Shown here: positions 23,550-37,424 of the stretch, piece by piece
Numbering within the stretch: the stretch's first letter is position 1
Layout: the number at the start of each line of letters is the position of its first letter
Source: Sipunculus nudus
Lineage: Eukaryota > Annelida > Sipuncula > Golfingiida > Sipunculidae
NCBI GenBank assembly: GCA_026874595.1
Contig: CM049319.1
Coordinates: forward strand, 57,048,917 to 57,112,916
Reading direction: 5' to 3'
DNA length: 64,000 bases
The notes under the pieces: generated by a model
Told to the model about the DNA's origin: nothing
Databases searched by the model: none
The model's input: the letters and a program-made list of their open reading frames with translations, nothing else
Program-made: the position numbers and the translations under genes

Positions 23550-26350
23550 TGTTCACATTTATTAACCTTTATGATTTTAAATGAATTTGCTTGCACAATT
23601 CACACCATATTGTCCTTATAAAAAGACAAAAAGGAAAATATATTTTTTGTTTACCTTGTTTAATACAAATTAAATGTCTTTGGCTAATTAAAAATTTTCT
23701 TAAATTTCCCATCATCATGTGGCAATACTTATATTCTTATTAGAGAACACTTGTTAATTACACGCATAAGACAAGCATAGGGCATGTTAGTTCAGTGTGA
23801 CCAATCAGAGATCATGCTAGTTCTGTCAGACCAATCACAGAAGAGACTGAAAAATAATAGTTCATGTCAACCAATCAAAGAGCAGAGATGTATTTGTTTT
23901 AACAAAACAGGTCTCCTATAAGAATAAATGATTTTTCTTCATATACGCAAAATACATAGTATATTTTTTTAGAAATCAAATATTGAATATTTAATTTTGC
24001 TTTAGAGTATTCTTGATGAAAAAGGTGGATCTTCTGTCCTGAATATATGTCTAGTGATTCAATGTTTAGATTTCATACATTGCTTGCACTGTAACTTTTT
24101 ACGAACATATTTCATATTTGAATTTTCAGACTATTGATATTTAAAATGGAGGATAAACCCAATATGCCTTGTCAGAAAGATTGAACTTCGAATTTATTTT
24201 AGAGGCAGTGTTGCATGTATTAGGACTCATTGAGTATTACATTTATTTGTTATTTCAAAACAGTGATAATATATTATTCTGCCTGACTTGCTACTTCTCT
24301 AAGTCAATATTTACACCAAATAAGCCACGGTTGTAGCAATCCATGCCAAGACTGAACTGGGAAAGGAGCCAAGCCAAGCAGTCAGACAACAGCTCATCAC
24401 ACTGATCAATATACACCACAACAAGTCCCACACTACCAGCCTGATTTCTTCCGCAGCCTCCAGAAAGTTCTCTGTATTACACAGATATGTGAAGTATGTC
24501 ATGGTTCATGAAAATGCCAAGGTGACTCCGATTAACTGTTTCCTCATCTTTTTTCTTACTAATCATTGCGGTAATAACCTGTCGGTATACATAACACTCT
24601 CTTACACACAGGCATGTTTCATTATGGCTTACTTCTGTTATGGCTTTCTTCTGTTATGGCCTACTCCTATTAATAGGCCTATTCTTGTTTTGGTTTACTC
24701 CTATTATGACTTGCTTCTGTTATTCCTATTATGACTTCCTCCTGTTACTCCTGTTATGGCATACTCCTGTTATGTTCTACTCCTGATATTGACTATGACC
24801 AATTCCTAACAAGTGAGCAAAAGTACCAATTAAATCATCACTCAACTATAATTTGCAGATGATGGTGTGATCTGGCTTGATACCTAGAGGATAAAGGGTT
24901 TGATGGCTACAATTAAAACCCTCTTTGTAGATAGAATTCCCGCTATCAGAGTTACCTCAGAATTCTTTCCTATAATAATTCCCTGCTGTTATCAAACCTT
25001 GACATCGGAAAAATATTGAAACCACTTATTGGGGCTGCCATTTTGAAGACACTAAAACCTGGTTGTTAAAGCACCAGATAGGTTAGATTGACATTAAGTA
25101 TAGTGTTTTCTCCTTAAAATATTATGGTATCTGCCTACGTTTCATTCTTAAACTGTTTGCTTATAATTTCCTGTATAAAAGTGGAATTGAATTTGCACCA
25201 GGTGTGGTCATTGGCAAAAAACAGACATAGGGTGCACACCATCAGGTGGCTAAAATTCACAGAACGTGTTACTTCACAAATCAAGATTTTTCAAGCTCCT
25301 AACCAGTGTTTCCTCTCTGTTTCTTCTGCTAATGATCAGACTCCTGGTCATGCAATCTTGTTTTAGTAAACAGACACATGTGCATTGTTTACTCACACAC
25401 AGAACCATAATAATTAATAAAGCATGTGAACTGGAGACAATAGGTCAGTGTGTTGGGGCAGTTTTACTAGGGAACTTTTTCATTCAGCCAAATTGAACAA
25501 ATAGCATGAGATTATATTGTTGCAACTGGTCATGTACTTTGAAAACTGAAAGATGACAATTTTTTCAATTATATTGAAGAATATCTATAAATTGTATCGG
25601 AGCGTACTTTTTAATTAAAAATTTTTATATTATCATATTATGAGCATGAATTCATCTGTATCCTAAACAAGTACATAAAGAACAGTATATAACATGAACA
25701 TTTTAAGATCCACCTGTGTGAGACAATAATAACTCATCCATTTCATGACTTTGACAAACCCATGGATATAAAAGTCGGGATGAACGCCACTAGATACAGT
25801 CTATATCAATATCAATCATTATGAGTTTGGCTCTTGTGCCGCCGTGACTCACGCTCTGTAAACAATATGGATCTAAATGGAATTTAAAATAACAGTTCTC
25901 CTGACTATATTACTTTCACAAAAAGCCATTTCATGTTTGTGCATATACAATATCATATGGGAACGACTGACTTTTGGCAGCATGGCTTACATGTGAAGAC
26001 TGTCTGTTGTAGCCTGATGCCTATATCTACTATCACTGGGGTTGGAGGGAAGGGGGGGGGGGGGGGATTTGATTGTTAAGTGTCCATAAACCCACTCATT
26101 GGTCAAACCAACTCATAATGTTTATCAAAAATAATGTCTGAGCAGATAATAAAATAAACTACCATAGTAAAGATGCAATTAAATGTTACATGATTTTATA
26201 ATATTAAAATTATTCAAATAATTCTGCGCCTGGAAAGACAATGGTTCCACAGTCCATATGGTGGCGTTACATGGCTAAAACAACCCGAATATATTCATCA
26301 ATTATGTTTTCAGCAAAGTATAATTGGATAATCACTATTTATATATAGAT
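23550..26350. other. intron 1, one weak coding-like stretch
   Basis: Mostly AT-rich. 24321-24500 is less AT-rich and open on both strands (plus-strand reading includes AKTELGKEPSQAVRQQLITL), but there are no splice sites I trust and no family I recognise. Probably a repeat or decayed fragment. Confidence 0.35.
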
Positions 26351-26353
26351 GTT

Positions 26354-27376
26354 GAGGGAAGAATGAGAATCTGGGAAGATCCGGAATCCTCCCAGGAAAA
26401 ATGAGAATTCTGATTTTTCCCGGGAAAAATGAGAATCCAGAGATGCTATGAAGTGATTCCCATTCTTCCCGGGAAGAATGAGAATTCTCATTCTTCCTGG
26501 GACAAATGAGAATTCCAGTCTCTCCTGGGAAAATTGAGAATTCTAATTTTTCCCAGGACAGATTGGAATCCAGTTTTGAAATTCAAACCTGGGAAAAATG
26601 AGAATTCTCGTGCCTGCATGGAACTAACATGAAAATATCTGGTTAATTAATTCATTTATAATTGTGCCATATTAAACTTTTTCATGCATCCTTTTCATCA
26701 GTGTTAGAGATTAAAATGTACAATAAGTATTTTACCCCAGTTACACTATTATTTAGCATATAAAATAACCGGTATATGTTTTTCATGGCTGAACTTAACA
26801 TGGATGGATGTCAGAAGCTCACTGACAACTTGTCAGATGTGTTACTCAATCTAACATAGATGTTTATCTTCACTGAATTGTAGATAAAAAATATTCACAT
26901 CTACAAATCTTTACAACTGAATCATGTGTGCTAAGAACTAATATGAAATATCAGGTGTGCTTGTTTTCAGCTTACATGTATGTGATGGGTTTAGTACTAT
27001 CATGTGTGAATAAAACTGATGTTAACAGAAATGTGTCAGCAATGGTCAGTTAATAACATTAAAGTTTGGTTATAATACTGTAGTAAAATATGCAAACTTA
27101 ACCCACCTTAACTACTGAAAGGATATAATAAACAAATTGGTGCTGGCTGGGAAAAATAAGAATTCTGGTTTTTCCTGGGAAAAATCAGAATTCTCATTCT
27201 TCCCGGGAAAAATGAGAATCAAATCATAGTATCAAATGATTCTCATTTTTCCCGGGAAGAATGGGAATTCCCATTATTCCCGGGAAGAATGGGAATTTCT
27301 CTTTTCCCGGGAAAAATGAGAATTCTGATTTTTCCCGGGAGCATTCCGGATCTTCCCAGATTCTCATTCTTCCCTC
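26354..27376. mobile_element. foldback-type element with compound inverted ends
   Basis: Left end GAGGGAAGAATGAGAATCTG at 26354 is matched on the minus strand from 27376. The ends agree for about 34 bases, then continue as tandem words with TCCCGGGAAAAATGAGAATT, in which TCCCGGGA and GAATTC are themselves palindromes. Repeat arms run to about 26620 and from about 27145. The 500-bp middle has no ORF. No clear target-site duplication. Confidence 0.8.
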
Positions 27377-27379
27377 TTC

Positions 27380-30300
27380 ATAGACATTATATATATGCTA
27401 TTCTGTTGGTATACATATTTTTTAAATATTCTATCATTTTCAAATGATATTTTAATATTTTTTATTTTAAACAGTATGCTATTTTAAGGATATTTTTAAA
27501 ATTTTCATTCAGTTTCATATGATATTTTAACATTTTAATTTTTTTTAATATATAAACAGTACAGTCAATATTTTAGGCACCCAGTAACAGCAAAGAACTG
27601 TTAGGTGGCTAATATAACGGTTGAAGGTTCCAATTCAAAATTTAAATGACTTTTTGGTTGATTTCATTTAGGAGGTTCTTCCAAATGATGCCACCTTAAG
27701 GGGATACAGTGACTGCAGACAAGTTACCAAAGATAAAATTGTAAAGCTGCAAATGTCATTCCAACATTGTTTCAAATACTGATATTGTCAGTACAGAAAA
27801 TGGGGGGGGGGGGATGCATTCAGAAACTATAACAAGTCAGCAACTGAGACAGTGAGTGAGAGTGAGAAAAAGAGAGTGAGATGGAAAGAAAAAGATAGAA
27901 GGCTGAGCAGATGTAGCTTATGATTTAACCACTTAGATTAAAAGTAAAATTTTACTGTTTTATATTTATTTCCATTACCAGGGTCCCTACTGTGTACTAG
28001 TAGTACTTGTAAACTGTGGGTCAGTAGGGTTCGCCTACACAAAGACTGATGTGCCAACCACGACACATATACGAGTTTAACACTCCTTTTCTTCCACCTG
28101 TGGAGCTATAAAAGCTGACATACATGAGTACTTATCAACATCTACAGTACAGGCAAGACCACATACAGTTGTATACACATGAGAAAGATTCCTCCCAAAT
28201 AAACGCATAAAGTAAACCATAAATTAGACTATGCTTGACATTTAGTAACCTGGGAGCATATGTAAATAGACTACAACGAGAATGAACACAAAGGAGACAC
28301 ATTTGTTGTAGGCTGATATTTTTATATCTTTAGCATGGCACTGCGCACAGTACAATACAACCAATAAATTAAATAGAAAGACGGTACACAATCATTGTAC
28401 TATATTATGCCATTTTTTTATCTCCAGTATCAAGATCATGCAGGGTCATAATATAACAACAGAATTCTTTTAAATCATGAGGTATAATGCATATATAAAA
28501 ATTAAAATAAAAATATGCACTCATGATTTTGCCCTGTTGATGCATCAAAGGACTTTCAGAAACATTAAGGCTGTCTTATATTTGTACAGTGCCATTGCTG
28601 ATCAAAGGATTTTTCACAGAAATGGGAACACTGAACTGGGGTGAACTATGAATGAACTTAAATGTACTCTTTGGAAAATGTAGGATATTCACACTGATAC
28701 ATGCAGTATCTTTCAATATGAACTGTGTTCAATGTAAGCTTTGTTTTTGATACATCAAGTAACCATGCAAAGAGCTTGAACATCAAATCTTTATGTACTG
28801 AAACAATTTGGTCAGGTGACACCAGATTTTTTCCTGTTTATTTATAATTTGCGAGAGCAGCAAGACATCAATCATATTACATATTACGGAGTCTAGATCT
28901 CCACAGATGATTAACACTGTACAAGAAAAATATCCTCAAAGAGATGATAAGAAATCAATGGGGGGGAAATCACACATTAGAACAACTGTGACAATCTGAA
29001 AAAGGATATTTTCTTATTAGTTTTGTGAAGATGTGTCCTGATATGTTTACGTTTACAAACAATATGCATGCAATAGATAAATACAATTTATATATCACAT
29101 TCATAGTCCAGACTGCAAAAGTAACAGATTTCATAGTTCCCTGGACATGATTGTGATCTTGACAAGACAAGTCTAAAATGTGGGCAGAAATGATCATGAC
29201 CACATCCAGCCATATTTAAATTTTGCATGGACTTTAATCTCCAAGATGACAAATATATACATATATACATACACATGTTGGAATTAGAGGGCTCTCACTC
29301 CTGGAAAGCTCTGGTATAAAAGACGCAATACATTAACTAAAACCTGACACCAGAGATATGATATCCTGTTCATATGGGGGGGGGGGGGGGTAGTTAAAAA
29401 TGTTATTGACAAATATGAAACTAATGCAATCTTCACATGTTTATCAATTTTGCATATCAAGAAACCTGGCCACCTCCTCGATCATGAAAACCGCAGAGAT
29501 ATTTGGAGACCATCCATCCATACATGTGTTAAGCGTTGTTGGTCTATAAAATTGCCTTCCTGAATTACTATACCCCTTCCCCTAAAAAGAGGCAGAACAC
29601 AATAACTTCATTCAAGCCAGATTTTAGGTAATTATTTGGCAACTGAGCCCTTTCTGTTGTAAAAAGTATCCACCATTATCCTGACGGAGGGCCTGCGACC
29701 ATTTTACTCGCAGAGAAGTATACTTGTGTGTGGCTGTTTAAAGAGTCTAACTGAACCAAGATGGGGGACAATAAAGCAATGACATTGACAGAGAGCATTC
29801 TGCTTTTACAACTGCTTGTAATTCTATAAAGTTCCCATGTGCAGCAGCAGCTGCACTTTAGTCCCATGTTTATACTAGAATAGCACTAAGCAGAGCTCTT
29901 AAGTCTGTCAAGGTGAATTAATCACGCGAAATCAAACCTTTTCTCTGGATCTATTCCTAAGTTTTGTGGAAGTTGTTTCCAATGCTACAGTCTGTTCCAC
30001 TGGTCAGTATGTGCCAACTGGACTATGGGGATTTTCTCTTGTTTTTGAATATGATCACACAGAGTGTAACTTCAGCTAATGAAGAACTTCATGCAAAAAT
30101 AAAAAAATTGTGTTTTGCAACCCTCTGATTGTTGTGGTCAAGTAACATGGTGTCTGTCAATGGGTAATCGGTATCAGCCTCATATTGACAATTTATTTTT
30201 TGAATATATATGACACTAAACAACCAATCAAAGCTTTATAATGTAGTTTGCTGATCATGTGACCAGTGACACTTAATGGGGTTGAGATGTTGTAAACAAT

Positions 30301-33195
30301 AGATTGTATTTTTTTCAAATACTGATTTTATTGAATCACAAAAATAATATTGTGTATGGTATTGTTTGGGGTTTATTCTATGCCTCATTTCTTCATTGCA
30401 GCTTCCTTTTAGGAAATGATCTGCACATTTATGAAATACCCCAAAATTCAGTGTTCACCCCTTCATAGAAAAACAAACAAACCAAACAATCACCAAACAG
30501 ACAGCTAAAACATAACCTCCTTGGTAATAATAATCTTCTTGTTTTAATGCTGCTATAACTTAGTATATAATCTTAATGTAATACTGCAAAAAAACAAACT
30601 AACCAACCAGCACATGTATACATTAACTGGCACTGGTTACTTCATGACCTCCTCGACAATGGTAACATTTATTTCTGTGCTTCTCAGCTGTTAGTAGCTG
30701 AACTGAGCACATGAAAACTTACTTAAGATTTTTTACACCAGTTTCCTCATCAGCCTGCCAAGAAAAAAAAAGCTTCATTTACAGTCCTAGGAAAGGCTAT
30801 ATACAATTTTATCCGAAAATCCAAAATTTGGAAAGTTCACAAGAATCCATGGGAACCCATGCATTTAGGCTTGTGATCAAGCAGTAGATTGAAGCATGCA
30901 TTCCAGAGGTCTGAATTGCTCATATATTGAGTATGGACATCAGTGAGTTGCAAATTGCAGCGGACTCAAATTGTTACAATAAAATGGCATTTACCTCATG
31001 TAAAGTAAACAAATATAGATATTATGACGAGGTAAAGTATTTGTTTGCACAGCTGCCTGGAGGGTCACAATATGCACCATGGGACGTGATACAGAAACAT
31101 GCCGATTGCATGAGTTATTTGTTTACTACATTTTCACTCTATCAGTCTGTGTGTCACAATCCATGCTCCCCTTACGGGACCTGGGACTAAATGTAACTAT
31201 GTCTTTAATTCATCAATGGTGAAAGCTATACGACCTCACATTCATTAGAATTCTGCACCAGGAATAATTTCATCATATTATACATGTATCCACTTAATGA
31301 TACTCTTTTCTCCATTATCAATTATCAGAAAAGAAGCTAAAATGATGATTATTTGATTGTTACCATGGTACGTTACCATGGAAACATAATTAGCAAAGCA
31401 TATGTTTTTGCAGAAACAGGAGAAATTAAACACATCCTATTTGAAGATTAGTATAAAATAACCTTCACCAGCTAAATTTGAAACATGAAAGCCAGAATTC
31501 CTACAAGACACACATACATCAATGTGAGACAGATACACACATGGTAACATATTTATCATACCATGTTTGGACTGATCTTGGATCCATGCACTGGTATTGT
31601 ATTTCTGCCTGCATATGTGACACACAGTGTATTGTATCAAACCTGCATCAATATCTTGTATTCACATGTACACATGTAAATGCAGTTGCATGGTCTTATC
31701 AAGCACTAGGTAGTCTTTGGTTTAACTTTAATTCAAGATGAGCTTCTTCAGTTTACTAATTTCTGGTGAACACATTTTCCAAGTTAACAGCCTTTTTTCT
31801 GAATTGAATATGCCATAAATAACTTTCATGGTTAAAAGGAATTGCTTGCAGATATCCCAAACATAGCTAGAGTAGAAAACAGTTCATAGAAATGACCAGC
31901 TACAGACTTAAGTCAGTCTTGGTTAAGGAAAGTTACAGTAGTGTTCGCATTAGAGAGGTAAACAGTTCTAAATCTACTTTTCATGGGCCAGATGAGATGT
32001 TCATAAGGAGAGGTTTCACTGTATATGATTTTATCTTTTTAAGGATTAGTCCATGGTATGTTGGTAGCAGAGTGTACTGAAAGAAGAAAGTAGTTAACCA
32101 TGAATAAGATAAGAATATTTTATCTTCACACATTCTGGACTTCAAAGCTTTTACCTGCGCAGGAGCAGAAAAGTCAACAATTTATAATCCTGGCATTAAG
32201 ACACTGGAGTGAACATGAGGTTTCGTATTGAGATTTCACTCTTTTGCCTTTACTGTTACAGCAAGGGTGAGGTTCAAAGCAAGGACAGCCAGCTCCAAAT
32301 TCAAATGCCATAACCACTTGGTTTTGTCATGCAATTTATATCTAAGATTATGTACTGTACCTACAGTACTGTATATGATTGTGAAATGGCTTTTACATTT
32401 GGAGAAATACAGAGGTCAAAAATATAGTTTCGAAAAGCTGAACTAGAAATCTGCGTTCTAAGGAATGCAAGCCTCCACCAAATGCATGTTAAGATTCATT
32501 TATTCGTTCCATATACCCAGGGTAATTTGTACATGAGTCACTGTTTATTGTGAATATTCCTGGATGACATTCCTGAATCAGGATTCAAGGCAGCAATACT
32601 GACAGATCATTTGGCACCCAGACTGTGGGGCCACATGTTGACCTGATGTTTCATTTTCAGTGACTATACATGTAAGCACATGTGATGACCCCTGACTCCG
32701 GTCTGCTGGTCTGAAACCCACTCTAGCCCGAGTTCAGGATCTTATAGTGTGAAACCTTTTCATCTATGTAACCCCTGGACTTGGTGTCAAATTTTGTGAC
32801 AGAGTCTTACCATGTATGTCAACTTAACTGTGAGAGAATGATGACATACCTTTGAAGTTAAGTCATACAAGTGGAGAACCCACATGGACTGCTGTTTACA
32901 CACTTGAAATAGAAACTAAAAAAATACCTGCAATTTTATATATAAAATATGTGCGATTCAATACTTTTAAGATTCATTCAGAATTATCATGATACTTCCT
33001 TGGAGTAGATATTTCAAATAAATATTCAACATAACAAACTGGTCATGGAAATGTTTATATACAACAGCAGAGAGACAATACCAGAAAGGAAATTTACAAA
33101 TGCTTAAATAGACAAAAATATCCTAACATTTTGGTCTGTGTCTAAATTTTAGTTCAAGTATCAATGTATTGGTTCTGTATTAATGTGTAAGTTCA
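27380..33195. other. intron 1, no gene seen
   Basis: AT-rich with G runs near 27802-27812 and 29378-29391. ORFs near 29100, 29700, 30930 and 31480 (60-87 codons) show no recognisable domain or splice support. Confidence 0.5.
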
Positions 33196-33199
33196 CTTG

Positions 33200-33330
33200 C
33201 TTGAGTAGTTCCTGTTTTAGTTTCCTGTGAGAGCCCCTGTGAGATAATTCTTCTGTTTTGTTGAACGTTGGATTTGAACCTGCTATCTTACGTTTCAAAT
33301 TTGCATTTTTACACCACCAGATGGCACCCC
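33200..33330 (-). mobile_element. probable tRNA-derived SINE head
   Basis: On the minus strand TGCCATCTGGTGGTGTAA resembles an A box, followed about 50 nt later by a good B box GGTTCAAATCC (33280-33270). Acceptor-stem pairing is absent, so this is not a tRNA gene. Confidence 0.5.
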
Positions 33331-33944
33331 AAACATTACAGCATTACCAGTATACATCTACTTTACATTCCTTTTGTTTTTCCTAAAGATGCAACACATA
33401 TTTATGTGATACAAACCACCAGGATGTGATTGCATGATATTGTAAAATCCTGAATAATACCCACATAACCATCACTAACAAGAGAAGGCTAAGTAATACA
33501 TCAAAATAGATTTAAGCAATCAAGTAGATTAATGCACCTACACAGGTAACTATGTGGTGTCACCTTGATACTGCTATGGTCATTACTCAATGTTAGGTCC
33601 CATCCTGCGGAGCAATTGATGGATTCTCTGGGGGAAACTCATGGTCGCAAAGTGTATTGGTCTCAATAAATAACATTGTGCTGGTTACAGGTAGAGTGAC
33701 TAGAGTCAGGCACCCATAAAACATACCGACAAGACCCTTATTACAACTAGGGGTCTGTAAGCTCTATTAACGATGCATCAAGGTCTATTTATTCAGTCAT
33801 AATATCACAGAAAGCAGTCTGAGTCAGGGAGAGGCTAACCTGATGTGATGGTGCAGTCACCAAATAATATATTAATAAGTGATATAACCAAAGATAAAGA
33901 TAGCAAAAAATATATAGATCAGTATCTTCACTGAGTCCAGGTCA

Positions 33945-34180
33945 TCTCAGAAGCAGATCCAGGGTGCTCCAGGTGGTCGGGAGCCCCCCCCCCCCCCCCC
34001 CCCCCCCCCCCTTTTCATACGGAGCAACCTTTTAGTAAGGATTTCAGACAAAATTTTGCAGCCTGGACCCTCTTTTTTCTTTATTTGGGGACCTCTTTTT
34101 AGGTTTTTCATTAGTCCACCTGGGTTGGACCCCCCCCCCCCCCCCCTTTTCCTAAATCCTGGATCCGTCCCTGCATCTGG
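33945..34180. mobile_element. short element with C tracts and GGATCC-type ends
   Basis: Contains C28 at 33984-34011 and C17 at about 34130-34146. Left end AGCAGATCCAGGG and right end CTGGATCCGTCCCTGC are imperfect inverted repeats. Same type as the elements at 41782 and 42030. Confidence 0.55.
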
Positions 34181-34184
34181 TACT

Positions 34185-36600
34185 GTTATTTAAGTACAGC
34201 AGCAGAGTATGAACAAAATAATATTATCTCTGATTGAATAATTGGGAAATAACATTAGTCCAAGACAACTTGTGACATCAAGATTCCTCATACTTAAGCA
34301 TTAGTTATTTATAGGTGGAAATATATTATAATATCCTTATTATTTATTTATTCTTGTATTTACTTATTAGCCCATCTGGTCAGCATGTAGTGGCTCTAAA
34401 CTAACTTGAATCCAAAGCACATAACTATACCATCATTAGTGATTTCACTCGGGTTAATCAAAAAAGTAAAATCTGCTTGAATTTTGAACAATATCGCTGT
34501 GACATATATATAAACATTCATTAACTGTATATATATTTTCATTTAAAATACAGGAACGTGAGAGAGGAATATGGACATGTCAGGTGAAACTAGTGAGATA
34601 TAATTCATCACTGGCAGCTGATGAACTTTGTACCATATGCTGATACAAGCCTGGTATTTTCATGAGTTCATACCATAAGATAAACAGTACACCTGTCTGT
34701 AATTTCACAGTACAGCACAATACTATTAACAGCAGCCAGGCATATTTCTAATTCCATAAATTCTGAACCACCATGTCACATGTTGTCTTTAGTGATATGA
34801 ACCACAGAGACCTCAATAACTTCTAAAGGTCATTTGTTAAATCTTGAGGACAGCCCAGACATTGTATTGTTTGATGCACTTGTTGCACCGACTCTGTCCA
34901 TTTTTAGGCATGTCTGAGAAGGAGCTGGGTAATATCTAAATAACAATCTCAGGGACTTTTTTTATATAATGTCATGTTATGACCTCACACACAAAAGAGT
35001 TGAAAGTTCAAATTTCTTTGACAATTCTTTTCATAATACTACATACTGTATCATGCATTATTAGAAGCATGTAATTTCTGAAGTGACGATCAATTCTTTG
35101 CCAATACATGCAGTGCTGGTGCCATATTATTCTGAAGTTAATGCTATATGTACTCTTTGCTGGACCATGCTAAAAATGCAGCCAATTTTCTGTTTAAAAA
35201 CATTAAATTACTCCCACTTTAAAAGTTAAAAAAAAAAACATTAAAATTATACCCTGTATATGCAAAATTTTACTGCTAAATATACACCAAAATACTAATA
35301 ATTAAGAATTCAAATTCAATAAATTGAATAATGAATCTTAGATAAACTATAACAGGATATTTAAAATATACTTTATATGCAAAATTTTAAATTTAATTTA
35401 GTCATGAACACAAAGCAGTCTGGTAAAGATTTAAGTGTCAATTCTGCCTCATGTCAAGACAAGCATGGTGGTCACACATGACCAATACCTTTGTCTTAAT
35501 CTAAATAAAACCCCCACCACTTGAGCCTGCTACTACTGAATGGAGTGTATATAATCCCTCAGGCCAGGTGAACTTGATATATTAACCTGAGCTAGAAGGA
35601 TAAGCTAACAAGCTTAGTGTAACCAATACACCAGACTGACTGCAGGCGGAATGGTAATATCTCTTAATACACACCATAAGAGCTACTCTCTGGATACATG
35701 CAGGGTGCTTTCTACTGAATACAGGAACGAACATGTTTCACAATATGAAGTGTCAGCAATGCTGAACTACCATGCAACAGGCTTGAAGATAACCATAAAA
35801 TCCTTATAATAAAATACAAAATTGAAATTAACCAATTTCAATAAATTTGGACAAAGGTCAGTCACTTTGATTTTCCTTTTAATAGCAAAATCCTATGATG
35901 AAAGTCTAGGTAAGATTGACACGTCATTCATGTTATAACAAAAAAATTGTTTGATATATTGTGATTTTGCTTTGAAAATCATTATGTTCTGAATGACCTT
36001 ATTTGTTTCTATACATAGTTCACAGTCCAATTTTGTATTACAAGTAATTTATTAGTCGGGTATATATGTTATCAAAGCATCAAGCATGATTTAAAAGATA
36101 AACAAGAAGAGACATTAATATAAATACTAAATAATAGGGCATAGCCCATGAGAATTGACTCCTCAATTGCTTTTTTTAGTAAATTACCCAATGTAGAGTC
36201 AATAGATTGCACAACAGTGCGATTTAACATATATGTTTATTCAAGTTCAGTACATCAATGTTTATTGAATATTTGACCAGTGAAAAACATTACTGTTCTA
36301 TTCACAGCACTATATAATTAAATTAATTTTGTACCCATGAAGTGAAAACATGTACATTATAGTACACAGACCTGATGGATCATATCTATATAGGATTGCC
36401 ACCAAATTCAAGATGTCTTCAATTCTCTCTGGACAAATAAATCAGCTGTTGATGTTACAGGTCCTTCATGCTTTCCAGAATGGTTATTTTCAATTACAGG
36501 CCTTTAAACATAAAATGTGAAAATTGGAATGTTACAGCCACATAAAATATTTTTATAATTTATTCAATTTCCTTTCTAAGAGAAACAGATTTTTTCTTGC
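34185..36600. other. intron 1, nothing recognised
   Basis: AT-rich sequence without arrays, exons or clear element ends. Confidence 0.45.
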
Positions 36601-36869
36601 TATAATCCCAGATTGCCCTTCGGTGGGCCAGCAGCGCTGAATAGGGCCTTGAACAATATATCAGCCATTTTTACCTCTTCCCTTTTTACCTGACCCCCAC
36701 AACCCCGTTCTGCAGTTTCCATAGCAGCATATCTTGTTCTGTATTATATGTTTCTATCATCCTGTATAAATTAGGTAAAATATTACAGTATTATACAATT
36801 TTCACTAAGTGCATGTATCAAACTTTTCATCACATATAGTTGGTATTTCAGTTGGCCCAGCCTGATAGT

Positions 36870-37420
36870 TAAAAATTCTGTGTGGGAGTTTCAAATAGCA
36901 CTTCTTGCCCGATCAGATAATATGACCAGAATGAAAGTTAGTCAGAAGTTATGGAGCAGCAGAATATTTTTGTAATTTTAAAACAGTATCCATAAATGTG
37001 TATACATAATGAATTTCAAAATTTTGTGTAATTGCAAAGGCAACTTAAGGGTACATTCAACCCATTCAGATATAACAAACAAAAAACAAATTCAAAATCA
37101 TCAAGAAATGGTTAAGAAGCATTTTTTTTCAAGATTTTGAAAAGTTTTCAAAAATTTGCATAATTTAAGGATTTAAAAATTTTGGGAAGATATATCATAG
37201 GGTACTCCTAGCTTTATCTGCTGAACAAAGCAGGATCAACATAGGACAAAAGATATATGAAGAAGACTTTAAAGATTTTGTTGGAAAAATTGCATAATTA
37301 ATCAATTTCTAAATCTGTGCAAAATTTTCAAAACCCATACCTTGCCCTATCAGATAAAACAAACAAAAAAATTTCTGTAAAAAAATAATGGACAAAATGC
37401 ATTTTGAAAATTTTTGAGTA
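36870..37420. repeat. degenerate tandem-core repeat
   Basis: Related words recur: ATCAGATAATATGACC (36911), TTCAGATATAACAAACAAAA (37064) and TATCAGATAAAACAAACAAA (37348), each followed by AAAATTTTTGCATAATT-like text. A decayed array; no ends found. Confidence 0.4.
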
Positions 37421-37424
37421 ATGT

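Noticed and set aside
30640-30690. Additional linker exon of the NHERF-like gene (ATTGTCGAGGAG|GTCATG)
   Set aside because: The donor is poor, there is no acceptor in a usable phase, and the Ala/Glu pattern is absent.
33270-33330. tRNA gene
   Set aside because: A and B boxes are present but the acceptor stem does not pair; it fits a SINE head.
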